Assembly: GCF_034676705.1 (NCBI RefSeq)
Contig: NZ_JAUCBS010000002.1
Location: forward strand, 444,001-508,000
DNA: 64,000 nt
Direction: 5' to 3'
Origin: Gemmobacter sp.
GTDB lineage: Bacteria; Pseudomonadota; Alphaproteobacteria; Rhodobacterales; Rhodobacteraceae
The position numbers and the translations under genes are program-made. Of this stretch, positions 43,433 through 52,495 are shown piece after piece. Position 1 is the first letter of the stretch, and every line of letters starts with the position of its first letter. The notes below the pieces were generated by a model. It worked only from the letters and a program-made list of their open reading frames with translations, searched no databases and was not told where the DNA came from.

Positions 43433-44391
43433 CCGCACCCATTCTGGAAATCGACGACCTGCATGTGCATTTCCCGGTGTCAGGGGCCGGATTCCTGGGC
43501 GCAGGTCGCAAGACGCTGCATGCGGTCAACGGGGTGTCGCTGGCGCTGACCAAGGGCGAATGCCTGTCGCTGGTCGGCGAATCCGGTTGCGGCAAATCCA
43601 CCACGGCGCTGGCGGTGATGGGGTTGCAGGAACCCACCTCGGGCAGCATCCGGTTTCGCGGCCAGCCGTTTTCGGGGCCCGATGCCCCCGCCCGGATGGA
43701 CCGGGCCAAGGCGGCGCAGATCGTGTTCCAGGATCCCTATGCCTCGCTGAACCCGCGGCAGACGGTATGGGATGCACTGGCGGCCCCGCTGCGCCTGCAC
43801 GGCGTGACGGCGAAATCCGAGGTGGCGGACCGCATCGCCACCATGCTCAAAAGCGTCGGCCTGTCGGCCGAACAGGGGCGGCGGTTCCCACATGAATTCT
43901 CGGGCGGCCAGCGGCAGCGCATCGGCATTGCGCGGGCGCTGATCCTGGGGCCGGAAATCGTGGTGCTGGACGAACCCGTCTCGGCGCTGGACGTGTCGAT
44001 CCGCGCGCAGATCATCAACCTGCTGCTGGATTTGCAGGACCAGTTCGGCCTGTCCTACCTGATGATCAGCCATGACCTGAGCGTGGTGGAACACATGAGC
44101 GACCGGGTCGCGGTGATGTTCTTTGGCCAGATCGTGGAAACCGGGCCGTGGCAGGCGATCTTTACCAATCCGGTGCATCCCTATTGCCGCCGGCTGATCG
44201 CCACCATTCCCGACCCCGACGTGATCCTTGGCCGGTCGCGCAAGCCGACCGATGGGGCACAACCGGAACCCCCGGCAGGTTGGCGGTTCGCCGATGACGG
44301 GCTGAGTTCGCCCGACCTGACGCAACCGCCCGTGCCCTCGGAACTGGTCGAGGTGGAGCCGGGCCATTTCGTGCGGCTGGCCCGGGTGTAG
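43429..44391 (+). CDS. Oligopeptide ABC transporter ATPase (DppF/OppF family)
   Basis: This 320-residue second ATPase has Walker A GESGCGKST, Q-loop VFQDPYASLNPRQTV, signature FSGGQRQRIG, Walker B IVVLDEPVSALD and switch His in MISHDLSVVEHM. The C-terminal region FTNPVHPYCRRLIATIPDPD is typical of DppF. The start overlaps the preceding stop (ATGA). A strong terminator follows the gene. Confidence 0.93.
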   Translation: MTAPILEIDDLHVHFPVSGAGFLGAGRKTLHAVNGVSLALTKGECLSLVGESGCGKSTTALAVMGLQEPTSGSIRFRGQPFSGPDAPARMDRAKAAQIVFQDPYASLNPRQTVWDALAAPLRLHGVTAKSEVADRIATMLKSVGLSAEQGRRFPHEFSGGQRQRIGIARALILGPEIVVLDEPVSALDVSIRAQIINLLLDLQDQFGLSYLMISHDLSVVEHMSDRVAVMFFGQIVETGPWQAIFTNPVHPYCRRLIATIPDPDVILGRSRKPTDGAQPEPPAGWRFADDGLSSPDLTQPPVPSELVEVEPGHFVRLARV

Positions 44392-44408
44392 CGGCACTAC
44401 CCAATGGC

Positions 44409-44437
44409 AAAAGGCCCGCCAGGACGGCGGGCCTTTT
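44409..44437. terminator. Bidirectional rho-independent terminator
   Basis: AAAAGGCCCGCC and its perfect complement ending in TTTT flank AGGAC. The symmetric A and T runs serve both the oligopeptide importer operon on the plus strand and leuA on the minus strand. Confidence 0.9.
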
Positions 44438-44458
44438 ACATCCTGGGGTGTCAGGCCC

Positions 44459-46030
<1,572 letters not shown>

Positions 46031-46063
46031 GGGAATTGTCCTTGGGTTCTGCTTGTCCTGGGT

Positions 46064-46116
46064 CTTGGGCGCTGGTCACCTCCGAGCGGTCGCGCCCAAG
46101 GGCACGCTCAGAGGCG
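46064..46116 (-). promoter_or_regulatory. leuA transcription attenuator (competing hairpins)
   Basis: On the mRNA strand, CUUGGGCGC (46100-46092) can pair perfectly with GCGCCCAAG (46072-46064). A competing 12-bp pairing with two G-U wobbles joins CGCCUCUGAGCG (46116-46105, the end of the leader peptide gene) to CGCUCGGAGGUG (46088-46077). The second would block the first when a ribosome stalls on the Leu codons. No U run follows the terminator stem, so the exact mode (termination or translational) is uncertain. Confidence 0.7.
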
Positions 46117-46194
46117 CGTAAGGAGAAGCAGACCACGGGGGCCGGACAGGGCAGCAGCCCTGCGCAGGATGGCGATATGTTGGTCCCGTGTCAT
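46108..46194 (-). CDS. leuL: leuA leader peptide
   Basis: This 28-codon open frame (ATG at 46194, TGA ending at 46108) ends GLLLLTRL: four consecutive Leu codons, then a further Leu before the stop. It sits 77 bases upstream of leuA in the same orientation and its end forms part of the competing hairpins. This is the standard design for leucine attenuation, where stalling at low leucyl-tRNA favours read-through. It has no ribosome-binding site, and the promoter predicts a start of transcription only 1-3 bases before the ATG. Confidence 0.85.
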   Translation of the reverse strand: MTRDQHIAILRRAAALSGPRGLLLLTRL

Positions 46195-46202
46195 GAGGGG
46201 CG

Positions 46203-46230
46203 ACTATAGCGAACGCGCCGTTCTTGAAAA
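46203..46230 (-). promoter_or_regulatory. Candidate leuL-leuA promoter
   Basis: TATAGT (46208-46203) forms a good -10 element, with TTTTCA (46230-46225) as a weak -35 at 16-base spacing. The predicted transcript would begin within about 3 bases of the leader-peptide ATG. Confidence 0.6.
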
Positions 46231-46328
46231 GCCCAAATTTTACACCTGCGCCCCGGTGCGAAAGGCTGTTGCCGAAATCTCCGCGCCGACGACACAATGA
46301 TGCCAGCTTGTTCCAGTACCCCGGTGCC

Positions 46329-47423
46329 ATGATGACCCAACCCGCCCCCAACCCCTATGCCAGCCTGCCTGCCAACGCCTTCTGGCGGTCTGGCGTGGCC
46401 GAGGCCGGCGTGTTCGGCCTGCGCGATCTGTGGCAGAGCCGCTGGACCCTGCCGCAGGATGCGCGTTTTGCAACCTTCGGCTCTTGCTTTGCCCAGCATA
46501 TCAGCCGGGCGCTGAAGGCGCGCAACATGGGCTGGATCAACGGCGAACCCGCCCCGCCCGGCGCCCCGCCCGATCTGTCGGCGGCCTACAACTATGGCGT
46601 ATTCTCCGCCCGGACGGCGAACATCTACACCGCCGCCCAGTTGCGCCTGCTGTTGCAGATGGTCACTGGCACCCTGCCGGTGGATGCGGCCGAAATCTGG
46701 GCCGACCCCGATGGCCGCTTCCGCGATTCGCTGCGCCCCGCCATCGAACCCGCCGGCTTCGCCACCCGGGCCGAGGCGCTGGCCTCGCGCCGGGCGATGC
46801 TGCGGGGATTGCGGCGGGCGGTGACCGGCGCCGACGTGTTCGTCTTTACCCTGGGCCTGACCGAGGGGTGGGAAAGCGCCACGGGCCAACCCTATTCCGC
46901 CTGCCCCGGCACCATCGGCGGCATCTTCGACCCGGCGCAGCATCGTTTCGTCAACTATCGCCATGCCGCGATCCGCGCCGCGCTGGACGATTCGCTGGTG
47001 CTGTTGCGGGCGATGAACCCCGACATCCACCTGCTGCTGACGGTCAGCCCGGTGCCCCTGACCGCCACGGCCAGCGGCAAGCATGTGCTGGCCGCCACCA
47101 CCTATTCCAAATCCGTCCTGCGCGCCGTTGCCGGCGAGATGACCGAGGATGAGGACCGGGTGGATTACTTCCCCTCGTACGAAATCATCACCGGCGCCCC
47201 CACGCGGGCGGCGTTCTATGCGCCGAACCTGCGATCCGTCGAACCGCAGGGGGTCGAGGTGGTGATGGGTCATTTCTTCGCCGGCCTGTCCCTGACCGCC
47301 GCGCCGCGCCATGGCGACACGGCGGCAGCCGAAGCCGCGCAGGACGCCGCCGTCAAGGCCACCCTTCAGGCCGAAGATCTGGCCTGCGAGGAAGCCATGC
47401 TGGAGTCCTTCAATGCGTCCTGA
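46329..47423 (+). CDS. GSCFA-domain protein
   Basis: This 364-residue protein carries the GSCFA motif in FATFGSCFAQHIS (about 48-60), the marker of a family related to SGNH-type esterases/acyltransferases. LTLGLTEGWES-like (FTLGLTEGWE) and LLLTVSPVPLTAT segments also fit the family. Function is not established; some members act on cell-surface polysaccharides. It is divergent from leuA. ATGs at 46329 and 46332 are both possible and neither has a strong ribosome-binding site. The gene overlaps the next, SGNH-like, gene by 11 bases. Confidence 0.82.
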   Translation: MMTQPAPNPYASLPANAFWRSGVAEAGVFGLRDLWQSRWTLPQDARFATFGSCFAQHISRALKARNMGWINGEPAPPGAPPDLSAAYNYGVFSARTANIYTAAQLRLLLQMVTGTLPVDAAEIWADPDGRFRDSLRPAIEPAGFATRAEALASRRAMLRGLRRAVTGADVFVFTLGLTEGWESATGQPYSACPGTIGGIFDPAQHRFVNYRHAAIRAALDDSLVLLRAMNPDIHLLLTVSPVPLTATASGKHVLAATTYSKSVLRAVAGEMTEDEDRVDYFPSYEIITGAPTRAAFYAPNLRSVEPQGVEVVMGHFFAGLSLTAAPRHGDTAAAEAAQDAAVKATLQAEDLACEEAMLESFNAS

Positions 47424-48078
47424 CCTGCTGATCGTCGGCGACAGCCACACCGCCGCGCTGCATCAGGCGGCACGGGCACGCGGGCTGGATGCCCGGCTGT
47501 TCTTTCTGTCGGGCAATTACTGGCACGAAAACCGCATGCGGCCCCATGCCGAACTGGGGATCTCGGCCGCCTACCGCCGCCCGCTGCAACGGCAGGTGCA
47601 GGCCTTTGCCGGTGAGGTCGGCGGATCGGTCTTTCCGCCCGGCGTGCCGGTGCTGGCCAGCATCGGCTATCACCTTGGCCGGCTGGTCCCGGTGTTCACC
47701 CGCCACGGCCACACCCCCGTGGACGACCCCGACGAATCCCGCCTGTTCGTGTCCGACGCCTTCTTGCGCAGTTTCATCCTGCACAACCGTGGCAACCTGC
47801 TGCGCATCCTGCGTCGTGCGGCCCGGCAATCCGATCTGCTGGTGATCGCACCGCCGATGATCCAGGCCGATCCGGTCTCGCTGCACTTTGCCCGCACCAT
47901 CACCGCCATGCTGACCGAGGCGGGGATCCGCGTGTTCGACCCCCGGCAGGAACCCGACTGGGCCGACCAGCCCCTGCCCGAAAGCCTGCGCGCTGCCGAC
48001 GGCGTCCACGGCAACGCCGCCTATGGCGAACAGGTGCTGAAACGCCTGTTCGACCGTGGCCTGATCCGCGCCGCCTGA
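47413..48078 (+). CDS. SGNH-like hydrolase/acyltransferase
   Basis: This 221-residue protein begins DLLIVGDSHTAAL, a GDSH block like the nucleophile block of SGNH esterases, and ends with DGVHGNAAYGE, where the catalytic Asp-x-x-His is expected. It starts inside the end of the GSCFA gene (11-base overlap), so the two are co-translated and probably act together. A role in modifying a surface glycan (for example acyl transfer or removal) is plausible but not shown. Confidence 0.72.
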   Translation: MRPDLLIVGDSHTAALHQAARARGLDARLFFLSGNYWHENRMRPHAELGISAAYRRPLQRQVQAFAGEVGGSVFPPGVPVLASIGYHLGRLVPVFTRHGHTPVDDPDESRLFVSDAFLRSFILHNRGNLLRILRRAARQSDLLVIAPPMIQADPVSLHFARTITAMLTEAGIRVFDPRQEPDWADQPLPESLRAADGVHGNAAYGEQVLKRLFDRGLIRAA

Positions 48079-48094
48079 CTTTCGCATAATGAAA

Positions 48095-48122
48095 AACCCC
48101 CGCGGGCCTGGCCCCGGGGGTT
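48095..48122 (-). terminator. rpsU terminator
   Basis: AACCCCCG and CGGGGGTT form the main stem, with an inner GGG/CCC extension. Reading on the minus strand, five T follow the stem, so it is an intrinsic terminator for rpsU. It also lies 16 bases after the convergent SGNH gene stop and may serve it weakly. Confidence 0.85.
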
Positions 48123-48162
48123 CACCATCGGCAGGTTGCCCCACCCAGTCGTTCGAAATCGC

Positions 48163-48369
48163 TCAGAGAGCGCCTTCGCGCTGCGCCTTCTTGCGCGCGA
48201 GTTTACGCGCACGGCGGATCGCTTCGGCTTTCTCGCGCGCTTTCTTGACCGACGGCTTCTCGAAATGCTGCTTGAGCTTCATTTCACGGAAGACGCCTTC
48301 GCGCTGGAGCTTTTTCTTCAGAGCCCGGAGGGCCTGATCGACGTTGTTGTCGCGAACGCTGACCTGCAT
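48163..48369 (-). CDS. rpsU: 30S ribosomal protein S21
   Basis: This 68-residue basic protein matches bacterial S21: QVSVRDNNVDQALRALKKKLQREG at the N-terminus followed by a Lys/Arg-rich tail. S21 sits on the 30S platform near the anti-Shine-Dalgarno sequence and takes part in initiation. The gene stands alone with its own promoter and terminator. A small hairpin lies immediately upstream of its start. Confidence 0.97.
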   Translation of the reverse strand: MQVSVRDNNVDQALRALKKKLQREGVFREMKLKQHFEKPSVKKAREKAEAIRRARKLARKKAQREGAL

Positions 48370-48383
48370 GTGGTTTTCACCAC
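48370..48383 (-). promoter_or_regulatory. Tetraloop hairpin touching the rpsU start codon
   Basis: On the mRNA, GUGGU-GAAA-ACCAC forms a 5-bp stem with a GNRA tetraloop that ends directly at the AUG and overlaps the AAAGGUGG ribosome-binding site. It could tune initiation of S21 synthesis. Confidence 0.5.
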
Positions 48384-48423
48384 CTTTCTAAGTTGAAGTT
48401 GCACTGAATGTGCAGGCGCGCGG

Positions 48424-48452
48424 GCTATAGCAAACCGGGCCGGGGTTGTCTA
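48424..48452 (-). promoter_or_regulatory. rpsU promoter
   Basis: TAGACA (48452-48447) and TATAGC (48429-48424) are spaced by exactly 17 bases, fitting a housekeeping sigma factor promoter about 50 bases upstream of rpsU. Confidence 0.65.
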
Positions 48453-48480
48453 CCTTTGCCACAGGCGAAAGGAGGCCCCC

Positions 48481-49134
48481 ATGCACGAGATCACAGCGCG
48501 CCTGGCCCGCGCGGCACTGCCGCATGTGCCCTTTGACGGCTGGTCGCAGGAAACCTTCCGCGCCGCCTGTGCCGATACCGGGATCAGCGAATCGCTGGCC
48601 CGGGTGCATTGCCCGCGCGGCGCGGTGGATCTGGCGGTGGCCGCCCATGCGCTTGGCGATGCCGAACTGCGCACGCGGCTGGCGACGGCCGACCTGACCG
48701 GACTGCGGTTCCGCGACCGCGTGGTCCACGCCATCCTGCAACGCCTGGATGCCGCTGGCGACCGCGAGGTGGTGCGCCGCGCATCCTCCCTGTTCGCGCT
48801 GCCGCATCATGCCGCCGAAGGCGCCGCCGCCATCTGGCAAACCGCCGATACGATCTGGACCGCGCTTGGTGACACGTCGGACGATCTGAACTGGTATTCC
48901 AAGCGGGCGATCCTGTCGGGCGTCTATGGGGCTGCCGTGTTGTACTGGCTGGGCGACGACACCCCCGATGCGGCCGCCACCCGCGATTTCGTCGAACGCC
49001 GCATCGCCGATGTGATGGCGATCGAGGAGACCAAGGCAAAGCTGCGCCAGAACCCGCTGACCCGCCCGCTGATGGCGTTGCAGGCCCGCGTCGCCGCCAG
49101 CATCAAAGCCCCCCGGACAAAGGCCCCCGCATGA
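48481..49134 (+). CDS. COQ9 family protein
   Basis: This 217-residue protein resembles COQ9, a TetR-like helical-fold lipid-binding protein that assists COQ7-type hydroxylation in ubiquinone synthesis. The conserved region around DDLNWYSKRAILSGVYGAAVLYWL is characteristic, including the amphipathic C-terminal helix. GAAAGGAGG lies upstream of the ATG. It overlaps a quinone oxidoreductase gene by 4 bases; both relate to quinone biology, though that link may be incidental. Confidence 0.88.
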   Translation: MHEITARLARAALPHVPFDGWSQETFRAACADTGISESLARVHCPRGAVDLAVAAHALGDAELRTRLATADLTGLRFRDRVVHAILQRLDAAGDREVVRRASSLFALPHHAAEGAAAIWQTADTIWTALGDTSDDLNWYSKRAILSGVYGAAVLYWLGDDTPDAAATRDFVERRIADVMAIEETKAKLRQNPLTRPLMALQARVAASIKAPRTKAPA

Positions 49135-50135
49135 CCCACATGATGCCCGACCTGCCCGAAACCATGCGCGTGGTGGAAATCACCGCCCCCGGCGGGCCCG
49201 AAGTGCTGGTGCCTGCTACCCGCGCCCTGCCGGTGCCCGGTCATGGTGAAATCCTGATCCGCGTCGCCTTTGCCGGCGTCAACCGCCCCGATGCGCTGCA
49301 ACGGGCCGGGGCCTATGCTCCGCCGCCCGGCGCCTCGCCCCTGCCGGGGCTGGAGGCTTCGGGGCATGTGGTGGCGATGGGCGAAGGCGTGGCGCGGTGG
49401 GGTCTTGGCGATGCGGTCTGCGCGCTGCTGCCCGGTGGCGGTTATGCCGAATATGTCCTGTGCCCGGCCGACCATGCCCTGCCCGTTCCCGCCGGCATGA
49501 CCCTGCGCGAGGCGGCCTGCCTGCCGGAAACCTTCTTCACCGTCTGGACCAACGTCGTGCAGCGCGGCCGGCTGAAGGCGGGCGAGCGGTTCCTGGTCCA
49601 CGGCGGCACCTCGGGCATCGGCACCACCGCCATCCAGCTGGCCCGCGCCATGGGCGCCCGGGTGTTCACCACCGCCGGGTCCGATGACAAATGCGATGCC
49701 TGCCTGAAACTGGGCGCAGACCGCGCCATCAACTACCGGGCCGAGGATTTCGTGGCCGCGCTGCGGGCCGAAGGCGGCGCCGACCTGATCCTGGACATGG
49801 TGGGCGGCAGCTACCTGCCCCGCAACGTCAAGGCGCTGGCCGATGATGGCCGGCTGGTGCAGATCGCCTTTCTGACCGGCCCCAAGGTGGAACTGAACTT
49901 CGCCGAGGTGATGACCCGCCGCCTGACCATCACCGGTTCCACCCTGCGCCCCCGCAGCACCGAGGCCAAGGCGACCATCGCCGCGGAACTGGAACAGCAG
50001 GTCTGGCCGCTGCTGGCCGCCGGCCGCATCGCCCCGGTGATGGACAGCGAATTCCCGCTGGATCAGGCCTCCGCCGCCCATGCCCGCATGGAAGGATCCA
50101 GCCATATCGGCAAGATCGTCCTGCGCGTGGCCTGA
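49131..50135 (+). CDS. NADPH:quinone oxidoreductase, zeta-crystallin/PIG3 type
   Basis: This 334-residue zinc-independent MDR protein has the catalytic-domain motif FAGVNRPDALQRAGAY and the NADPH motif VHGGTSGIGTTAIQLARAMGARVF. It lacks zinc-ligand cysteines. PIG3-like enzymes reduce quinones with NADPH. It is translationally coupled to COQ9 (ATGA) and convergent with the MarR-like gene. Confidence 0.9.
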   Translation: MTHMMPDLPETMRVVEITAPGGPEVLVPATRALPVPGHGEILIRVAFAGVNRPDALQRAGAYAPPPGASPLPGLEASGHVVAMGEGVARWGLGDAVCALLPGGGYAEYVLCPADHALPVPAGMTLREAACLPETFFTVWTNVVQRGRLKAGERFLVHGGTSGIGTTAIQLARAMGARVFTTAGSDDKCDACLKLGADRAINYRAEDFVAALRAEGGADLILDMVGGSYLPRNVKALADDGRLVQIAFLTGPKVELNFAEVMTRRLTITGSTLRPRSTEAKATIAAELEQQVWPLLAAGRIAPVMDSEFPLDQASAAHARMEGSSHIGKIVLRVA

Positions 50136-50160
50136 CAGGCCGCCGCCCGACATCTTCCCC

Positions 50161-50190
50161 CTTTCGCTTTGACCCAAATATCCTCGGGGG
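50161..50190 (-). repeat. Dispersed intergenic repeat, copy A
   Basis: Read on the minus strand, this begins CCCCCGAGGATATTTGGG and ends with AAGCGAAAG. It resembles copies at 60649 and 63477, sharing the order C-run, GGATA-TTT core, a CA/AGA segment and GAAAG end. It sits beside a terminator-like hairpin between convergent genes. Confidence 0.55.
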
Positions 50191-50193
50191 TTT

Positions 50194-50220
50194 CCAAAGG
50201 GGGCAGACGGCCCCCTTTGG
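50194..50220. terminator. Hairpin between convergent quinone oxidoreductase and MarR-like genes
   Basis: CCAAAGGGGGC and its perfect 11-bp complement surround AGACG. No T run follows on either strand. Position between convergent genes supports a terminator role. Confidence 0.6.
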
Positions 50221-50290
50221 CCGGGGGTCGTCATGGGTGCGCCAATGGTTCGAGAGCCAATGACGGCGGCCTGCCCGCGATCCGGCGCGG

Positions 50291-50788
50291 TCAATAGATG
50301 TACCGGATCTGATCCGTCCAATACCGTTCCATCCGGCGCAGGGCGGTGTTCATCTCTTCCATCCCTTCGGCGTCGATCAGGCCGCGCGCGGCCAGCCCTT
50401 CGGCATGGCGGGTGAACAGCTCGGCCAGCAGCGCGCGCACCTTGCGCCCCTTGTCGGTCAACCGCACCCGCACCGACCGGCGGTCGATTTCCGACCGCTG
50501 ATGATGCATGTAGCCCAGTTCCACCAGCTTCTTCAGGTTGTAGCTGACGTTCGAGCCCTGGTAGTAGCCGCGCGATTTCAATTCGCCCGCCGTCACCTCG
50601 TTGTCGCCGATGTTGAACAGCAGCAACGCCTGCACCGGGTTGATTTCCAGCAGGGCCACCCGCTCGAATTCATCCTTGATCACATCCAGCAGCAGGCGGT
50701 GCAGCCGTTCCACCAGGGCAAGGTTTTCCAGATAGCCCGGTGTCAGCCCCCGGGCGCCGGGCGCGGCAAGTCTGGTCTGAATCGTCAT
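50291..50788 (-). CDS. MarR-family winged-helix regulator
   Basis: This 165-residue regulator has a winged-helix core typical of MarR proteins: LEINPVQALLLFNIGDNEVTAGELKSRGYYQGSNVSYNLKKLVELGYM is the recognition helix region, followed by the wing with RSEIDRRSVRVRLTDKG. The type with YYQGSNVSYNL resembles the LdtR group of alphaproteobacteria. Targets are not evident. A perfect inverted repeat covers its ribosome-binding region, suggesting autoregulation. Confidence 0.87.
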   Translation of the reverse strand: MTIQTRLAAPGARGLTPGYLENLALVERLHRLLLDVIKDEFERVALLEINPVQALLLFNIGDNEVTAGELKSRGYYQGSNVSYNLKKLVELGYMHHQRSEIDRRSVRVRLTDKGRKVRALLAELFTRHAEGLAARGLIDAEGMEEMNTALRRMERYWTDQIRYIY

Positions 50789-50794
50789 ATGCGT

Positions 50795-50821
50795 CTCCGG
50801 CAGCCAGTCACGTTGCCGGAG
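50795..50821 (-). promoter_or_regulatory. Inverted repeat covering the MarR ribosome-binding site
   Basis: CTCCGGCA and TGCCGGAG form perfect 8-bp arms with an 11-base spacer. The arm nearest the gene contains GGAG, 6 bases before the ATG. It could be a DNA operator for the regulator or an mRNA hairpin that hides the ribosome-binding site. Confidence 0.55.
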
Positions 50822-50869
50822 AATCGCCGCAAAATCCCAAGATCGGGTAAACTTCCGCGAAAATCCCGC

Positions 50870-51145
50870 CTAGTTCCCGGGGGTCAGCCGTGCCTGGGCA
50901 AAGCTGGCCAGTTCCGCGACCAGCCCGGAATGTTCCACCGGCGCCGGATCCTGGCCCAGCACCCATTTCATCAGATCCTGGTCGTTTTCCTCCAGCAGCG
51001 CGTCAAAGGCATCCAGCATGCGGGCATCCATCGCGGCCAGCCGGGCATCGGCATAGGGGCCCAGCACCAGATCCATTTCCTTGGTGCCGCGCCGCCAGGA
51101 CCGCATCCGCATCCGCTTCAGCCGCGCTTCGGGGGTTTCGCTCAT
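50870..51145 (-). CDS. sdhE: Succinate dehydrogenase assembly factor SdhE
   Basis: This 91-residue protein of the SdhE/SDHAF2 family has the invariant RGxxE motif as RRGTKEMD and the helical bundle segment DQDLMKWVLGQ. It assists covalent FAD attachment to succinate dehydrogenase. It is encoded alone, upstream of the MarR-like gene and divergent from the aminotransferase gene. Confidence 0.92.
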   Translation of the reverse strand: MSETPEARLKRMRMRSWRRGTKEMDLVLGPYADARLAAMDARMLDAFDALLEENDQDLMKWVLGQDPAPVEHSGLVAELASFAQARLTPGN

Positions 51146-51230
51146 GGGCTTGCTCCTGACCTTGCCACCCCGCTTTTCGCCCTGCGGCGCCCTATTCGCA
51201 AGGCGTTTCGGTGCGCGGGCCGGTTATCGC

Positions 51231-51259
51231 TTGAACCACCGCCGGGGCCGCCCTAAGAC
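51231..51259 (+). promoter_or_regulatory. Candidate aminotransferase promoter
   Basis: TTGAAC (51231-51236) and TAAGAC (51254-51259) are 17 bases apart, about 34 bases upstream of the aminotransferase ATG. Confidence 0.45.
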
Positions 51260-51292
51260 TCGCCCGCCTGCCGTTCCAACCCCGAGGACGTA

Positions 51293-52495
51293 ATGCCCTT
51301 CCTGTCCGACACGCTTGCCCGCGTCAAACCCTCGCCGACCATGGCGATTTCCAACAAGGCCCGCGATCTGGCCGAACAGGGGCGCGACATCATCGCCCTG
51401 TCGGCGGGCGAGCCCGATTTCGACACGCCGCAGAACATCAAGGACGCGGCCAAGCGCGCGATCGACGAAGGCAAGACGAAATACACCAATGTCGACGGCA
51501 CCCCGCAGCTGAAAGCCGCGATCTGCGCCAAGTTCAAGCGCGAGAACGGGCTGGACTACAAGCCCGCGCAGGTCACCGTCGGCACCGGCGGCAAGCAGAT
51601 CCTGTACAACGCCCTGATGGCCACGCTGAACCCGGGCGACGAGGTGATCATCCCCGCGCCCTACTGGGTCAGCTACCCCGACATGGTCTATCTGGCCGGC
51701 GGCACGCCCGTGGCCATCGAATGCCCGGCGCAGACCGGCTACAAGCTGACGCCCGAGCAGCTTGAGGCGGCAATCACCCCGAAGACCAAGTGGTTCATCT
51801 TCAACAGCCCGTCGAACCCGACCGGCGCGGGCTATACCCGGGCCGAGCTGAAGGCGCTGACCGATGTGCTGATGAAGCATCCCCATGTCTGGGTGATGAC
51901 CGACGACATGTACGAACACCTGGTGTTCGACGATTTCGAATTCGTCACCCCCGCGCAGGTGGAACCCGGTCTGTATGACCGCACCCTGACCTGCAATGGC
52001 GTGTCCAAGGCCTATGCGATGACCGGCTGGCGCATCGGCTATGCCGCCGGTCCCGAAGTGCTGATCAAGGCCATGGCCAAGGTGCAGTCGCAATCCACCT
52101 CGAACCCGTCGTCGGTCAGCCAATGGGCCGCGACCGAGGCGCTGAACGGGCCCCAGGATTACATCCGCGACTCGCGTCTGGTGTTCCAGCGCCGCCGCGA
52201 TCTGGTGGTCAAGCTGCTGAACGAGGCGCCCGGCGTGCGCTGCCCGGTGCCCGAAGGTGCGTTCTACGTCTACCCGACCATCGCGGATTGCATCGGCAAG
52301 ACCTCGACCAGCGGCATCAAGATTGCCAATGACGAGGATTTCGCCAATGCCCTGCTGGAGGAAACCGGCGTGGCCGTGGTGTTCGGCGCGGCCTTCGGCC
52401 TTAGCCCGGCGTTCCGCGTCAGCTATGCCACCTCGGACGAAATCCTGACCGACGCCTGCACCCGCATCCAGACCTTCTGCAAGGGCCTGAAATGA
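51293..52495 (+). CDS. Pyridoxal phosphate-dependent aspartate-type aminotransferase
   Basis: This 400-residue class I aminotransferase has the N-terminal LSAGEPDFDTP segment, the cofactor-binding FNSPSNPTGAGYTR, the Tyr motif DDMYEHLVFDD and the Schiff-base Lys in CNGVSKAYAMTGWRIGYAAG. These features match the aspartate/prephenate aminotransferase group (AspC/PatA) of alphaproteobacteria. It probably transfers amino groups between aspartate or an aromatic precursor and 2-oxoglutarate. GAGGA is upstream. The stop overlaps the next gene start (ATGA). Confidence 0.93.
   Translation: MPFLSDTLARVKPSPTMAISNKARDLAEQGRDIIALSAGEPDFDTPQNIKDAAKRAIDEGKTKYTNVDGTPQLKAAICAKFKRENGLDYKPAQVTVGTGGKQILYNALMATLNPGDEVIIPAPYWVSYPDMVYLAGGTPVAIECPAQTGYKLTPEQLEAAITPKTKWFIFNSPSNPTGAGYTRAELKALTDVLMKHPHVWVMTDDMYEHLVFDDFEFVTPAQVEPGLYDRTLTCNGVSKAYAMTGWRIGYAAGPEVLIKAMAKVQSQSTSNPSSVSQWAATEALNGPQDYIRDSRLVFQRRRDLVVKLLNEAPGVRCPVPEGAFYVYPTIADCIGKTSTSGIKIANDEDFANALLEETGVAVVFGAAFGLSPAFRVSYATSDEILTDACTRIQTFCKGLK

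Noticed and set aside
46084..46109. Simple GAGCG/CGCTC stem as the leuA terminator
   Set aside because: It is a part of the longer 12-bp antiterminator pairing and is too short alone.
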